A stretch of 18,163 nt of DNA from an uncultured Collinsella sp. (lineage in GTDB: Bacteria; Actinomycetota; Coriobacteriia; Coriobacteriales; Coriobacteriaceae), in contig UQZL01000038.1 in NCBI GenBank assembly GCA_900545605.1, positions 1-18,163 on the forward strand. Reading direction: 5' to 3'. This document shows positions 16,600-18,163 of this stretch, piece by piece. The notes under the pieces are model-generated. The model did no database searches. It was not told the origin of the DNA and saw nothing but the letters and a program-made list of their open reading frames with translations. Each line of letters begins with the position of its first letter. Within the stretch, counting starts at the first letter, position 1. The position numbers and the translations under genes are program-made.

Positions 16600-18163
16600 A
16601 TGCGTAATTCTGTATCCGACGTCACGGACGCCGAGATTCTGGACGAGACCCGCGAGGCCATGGCTCAGGCTGCCTTCGATGCGGCCGACGAGGCCAACGC
16701 TGCCGAGGTCGTCGAGTCCGCCACCGAGAGCCTGCCCGCCTTTGACGAGCTGGGCCTTTCCGACGAGATGCTTCGTGCTATCGAGAACCTGGGCTACACG
16801 GCGCCGACGCCCGTGCAGGCCGGCTCGATCCCCGTGGTGCTCGAGGGCCGCGACCTGCTGGCCGCCGCCCAGACCGGCACCGGCAAGACGGCTGCCTTCT
16901 TGCTGCCGACCATGAACAACCTGGAGCACATCGCTCCGCCCAAGCCCGTGCGCGAGCGCGGCGGCCGCAACCGTCGTCGCGGCGCCAAAAAGCCCGAGGG
17001 CAACGGTCGCGGTCCCGTGATGCTCGTCATCACCCCCACGCGCGAGCTTGCCCAACAGATCGATGAGGTCGCCGGCAAGATTGCCGACGTTACCGGGCAT
17101 GTCGCCGTGACCGTCGTGGGCGGCGTGAGCTACAAGCCGCAGACCGCGGCGCTCAAGTACGGCTGCGACATCCTGGTCGCCACGCCGGGCCGTTTGGTCG
17201 ACCTGATCGAGCAGGGCGCCTGCCACCTGAACGAGGTCAAGGTGCTGGTGCTGGACGAGGCCGACCGCATGCTCGACATGGGCTTTTTGCCCGCCGTCCG
17301 CCGTATTGTGCGCGAGACGCCGGCCGAGCGTCAGACGCTGCTGTTCTCGGCCACGCTCGACGAGGAGGCCGTGGGCGAGATCACCGACCTGGTGAGCGAC
17401 CCGGCCCGCGTGGAGATCGCGCCCGCCACGTCGACCGCCGACACCGTCGACCAGTTTGTGTTCCCGGTGTCTATCGAGGCCAAGAACAACCTGCTGCCCG
17501 AGTTCCTCAAGAAGGAGGGCCCGGAGCGCACTATCGTCTTTATGCGCACCAAGCACCGCGCCGACAGCTGCTGCCGTCGTCTGGAGCGTAAGGGCATCAA
17601 GGCCGCCGCGATTCACGGCAACCGCAGCCAGGCCCAGCGCGAGCGCGCGCTTTCGGCCTTCCGCGACGGCACCGTCGACGTGCTGGTGGCGACCGACGTG
17701 CTCGCCCGCGGCATCGACATCAGCGACGTGCGCTACGTCGTGAACTTTGACGTGCCGGCCGAGCCGACCGACTACATCCACCGTATTGGCCGCACGGGCC
17801 GTGCCGGCGAGCTGGGCTGGGCCATCACGTTTGTGACTGAGCAGGATGTCGATGAGTTCTACGAGATCGAGAAGCTCATGGACAAGACGGCCGACATCTA
17901 CGAGGCCGGCGACCTGCATGTGGGCCCCAACCCGCCCGCGGTTGACCCCGAGCGCGACCCCGCGGCCTTTAAGGTGAAGAAGAAGACCAAGCGCGGCAAG
18001 TCCAAGAGCAAGAAGAAGCTTGAGCAGGCACGTCGCGACGGCAAGCGCAACGGCGATGACTACGGCGATGTGGCCGGTCGTTCCAACCGCGGTCGCGATG
18101 AGCGTCGCGGCGACGGCGAGCGTCCGAGCCGTCCCAAGCGCGGCGGCAAGACCCGCGTGCGCG
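16600..18163 (+). CDS. DEAD-box ATP-dependent RNA helicase (partial, 3' end outside window)
   Basis: RNA-unwinding ATPase used in ribosome assembly, RNA turnover or cold adaptation; 521 codons are visible and no stop is reached. Motifs in order are: Q motif (Phe48 to Gln73), Walker A AQTGTGKT (90-97), PTREL (146-150), DEAD (219-222), SAT (250-252), ATDVLARGID (364-373) and HRIGRTGR (394-401). Between Walker A and PTREL is a basic insert of about 20 residues (RERGGRNRRRGAKK), longer than in standard RhlE/CsdA proteins. After about residue 450 a low-complexity tail rich in Lys, Arg, Gly and Asp follows and runs past the window edge, as in helicases that use a basic tail to hold RNA. An acidic, Ala/Glu-rich leader of about 45 residues precedes the Q motif. 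It is RhlE/DeaD-like; I give no symbol because the C-terminal domain is cut. Confidence 0.93.
   Translation, partial: MRNSVSDVTDAEILDETREAMAQAAFDAADEANAAEVVESATESLPAFDELGLSDEMLRAIENLGYTAPTPVQAGSIPVVLEGRDLLAAAQTGTGKTAAFLLPTMNNLEHIAPPKPVRERGGRNRRRGAKKPEGNGRGPVMLVITPTRELAQQIDEVAGKIADVTGHVAVTVVGGVSYKPQTAALKYGCDILVATPGRLVDLIEQGACHLNEVKVLVLDEADRMLDMGFLPAVRRIVRETPAERQTLLFSATLDEEAVGEITDLVSDPARVEIAPATSTADTVDQFVFPVSIEAKNNLLPEFLKKEGPERTIVFMRTKHRADSCCRRLERKGIKAAAIHGNRSQAQRERALSAFRDGTVDVLVATDVLARGIDISDVRYVVNFDVPAEPTDYIHRIGRTGRAGELGWAITFVTEQDVDEFYEIEKLMDKTADIYEAGDLHVGPNPPAVDPERDPAAFKVKKKTKRGKSKSKKKLEQARRDGKRNGDDYGDVAGRSNRGRDERRGDGERPSRPKRGGKTRVR

Overview
The window is GC-rich and looks like a gut actinobacterium of class Coriobacteriia, most likely Collinsella. 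The basis is codon use, the glutamate synthase and copper-operon protein sequences, and the style of the intergenic palindromes. This placement is my recognition, not a database result.

Layout. A manganese/iron transporter gene (mntH, minus) diverges from the glutamate synthase operon gltB-gltD (plus), which ends at a very strong hairpin terminator (8031-8072). Next on the plus strand come an unrecognised 235-residue protein gene (8385-9092), a gene for an AbiEi/DUF559-like protein with a PD-(D/E)XK (Vsr-like) nuclease domain (about 9297-10367), and a metal-dependent amidohydrolase gene (10859-12229). A shared bidirectional terminator (12280-12315) separates these from a minus-strand block. 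In transcription order that block is copA (copper P-type ATPase), copZ (copper chaperone), csoR (copper-sensing repressor) and a zinc-ribbon membrane protein gene. A CsoR-type operator lies in front of copA. The right end holds a DEAD-box RNA helicase gene that runs out of the window.

How the genes work together. GltB and GltD form the NADPH-dependent glutamine:2-oxoglutarate aminotransferase used in ammonium assimilation. CopA exports Cu(I), CopZ delivers Cu(I), and CsoR shuts the operon when copper is low. MntH imports Mn(II)/Fe(II), probably under a DtxR/MntR-type repressor.

The most unusual content is between the genes. Eleven copies of a 57-base inverted repeat (16-base arms around a 25-base core) occur in four clusters of 3, 2, 4 and 2 units. 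The copies are spaced at exactly 80 or 81 bases within every cluster. They are not CRISPR repeats: the arms are diverged and mutually complementary, and several arm changes keep G-U pairing in plus-strand RNA. Two clusters bracket the nuclease-domain gene. The copper operon has a different long inverted repeat in each intergenic gap (13586-13657, 13237-13301, 12856-12921). These families are the best candidates for something undescribed.
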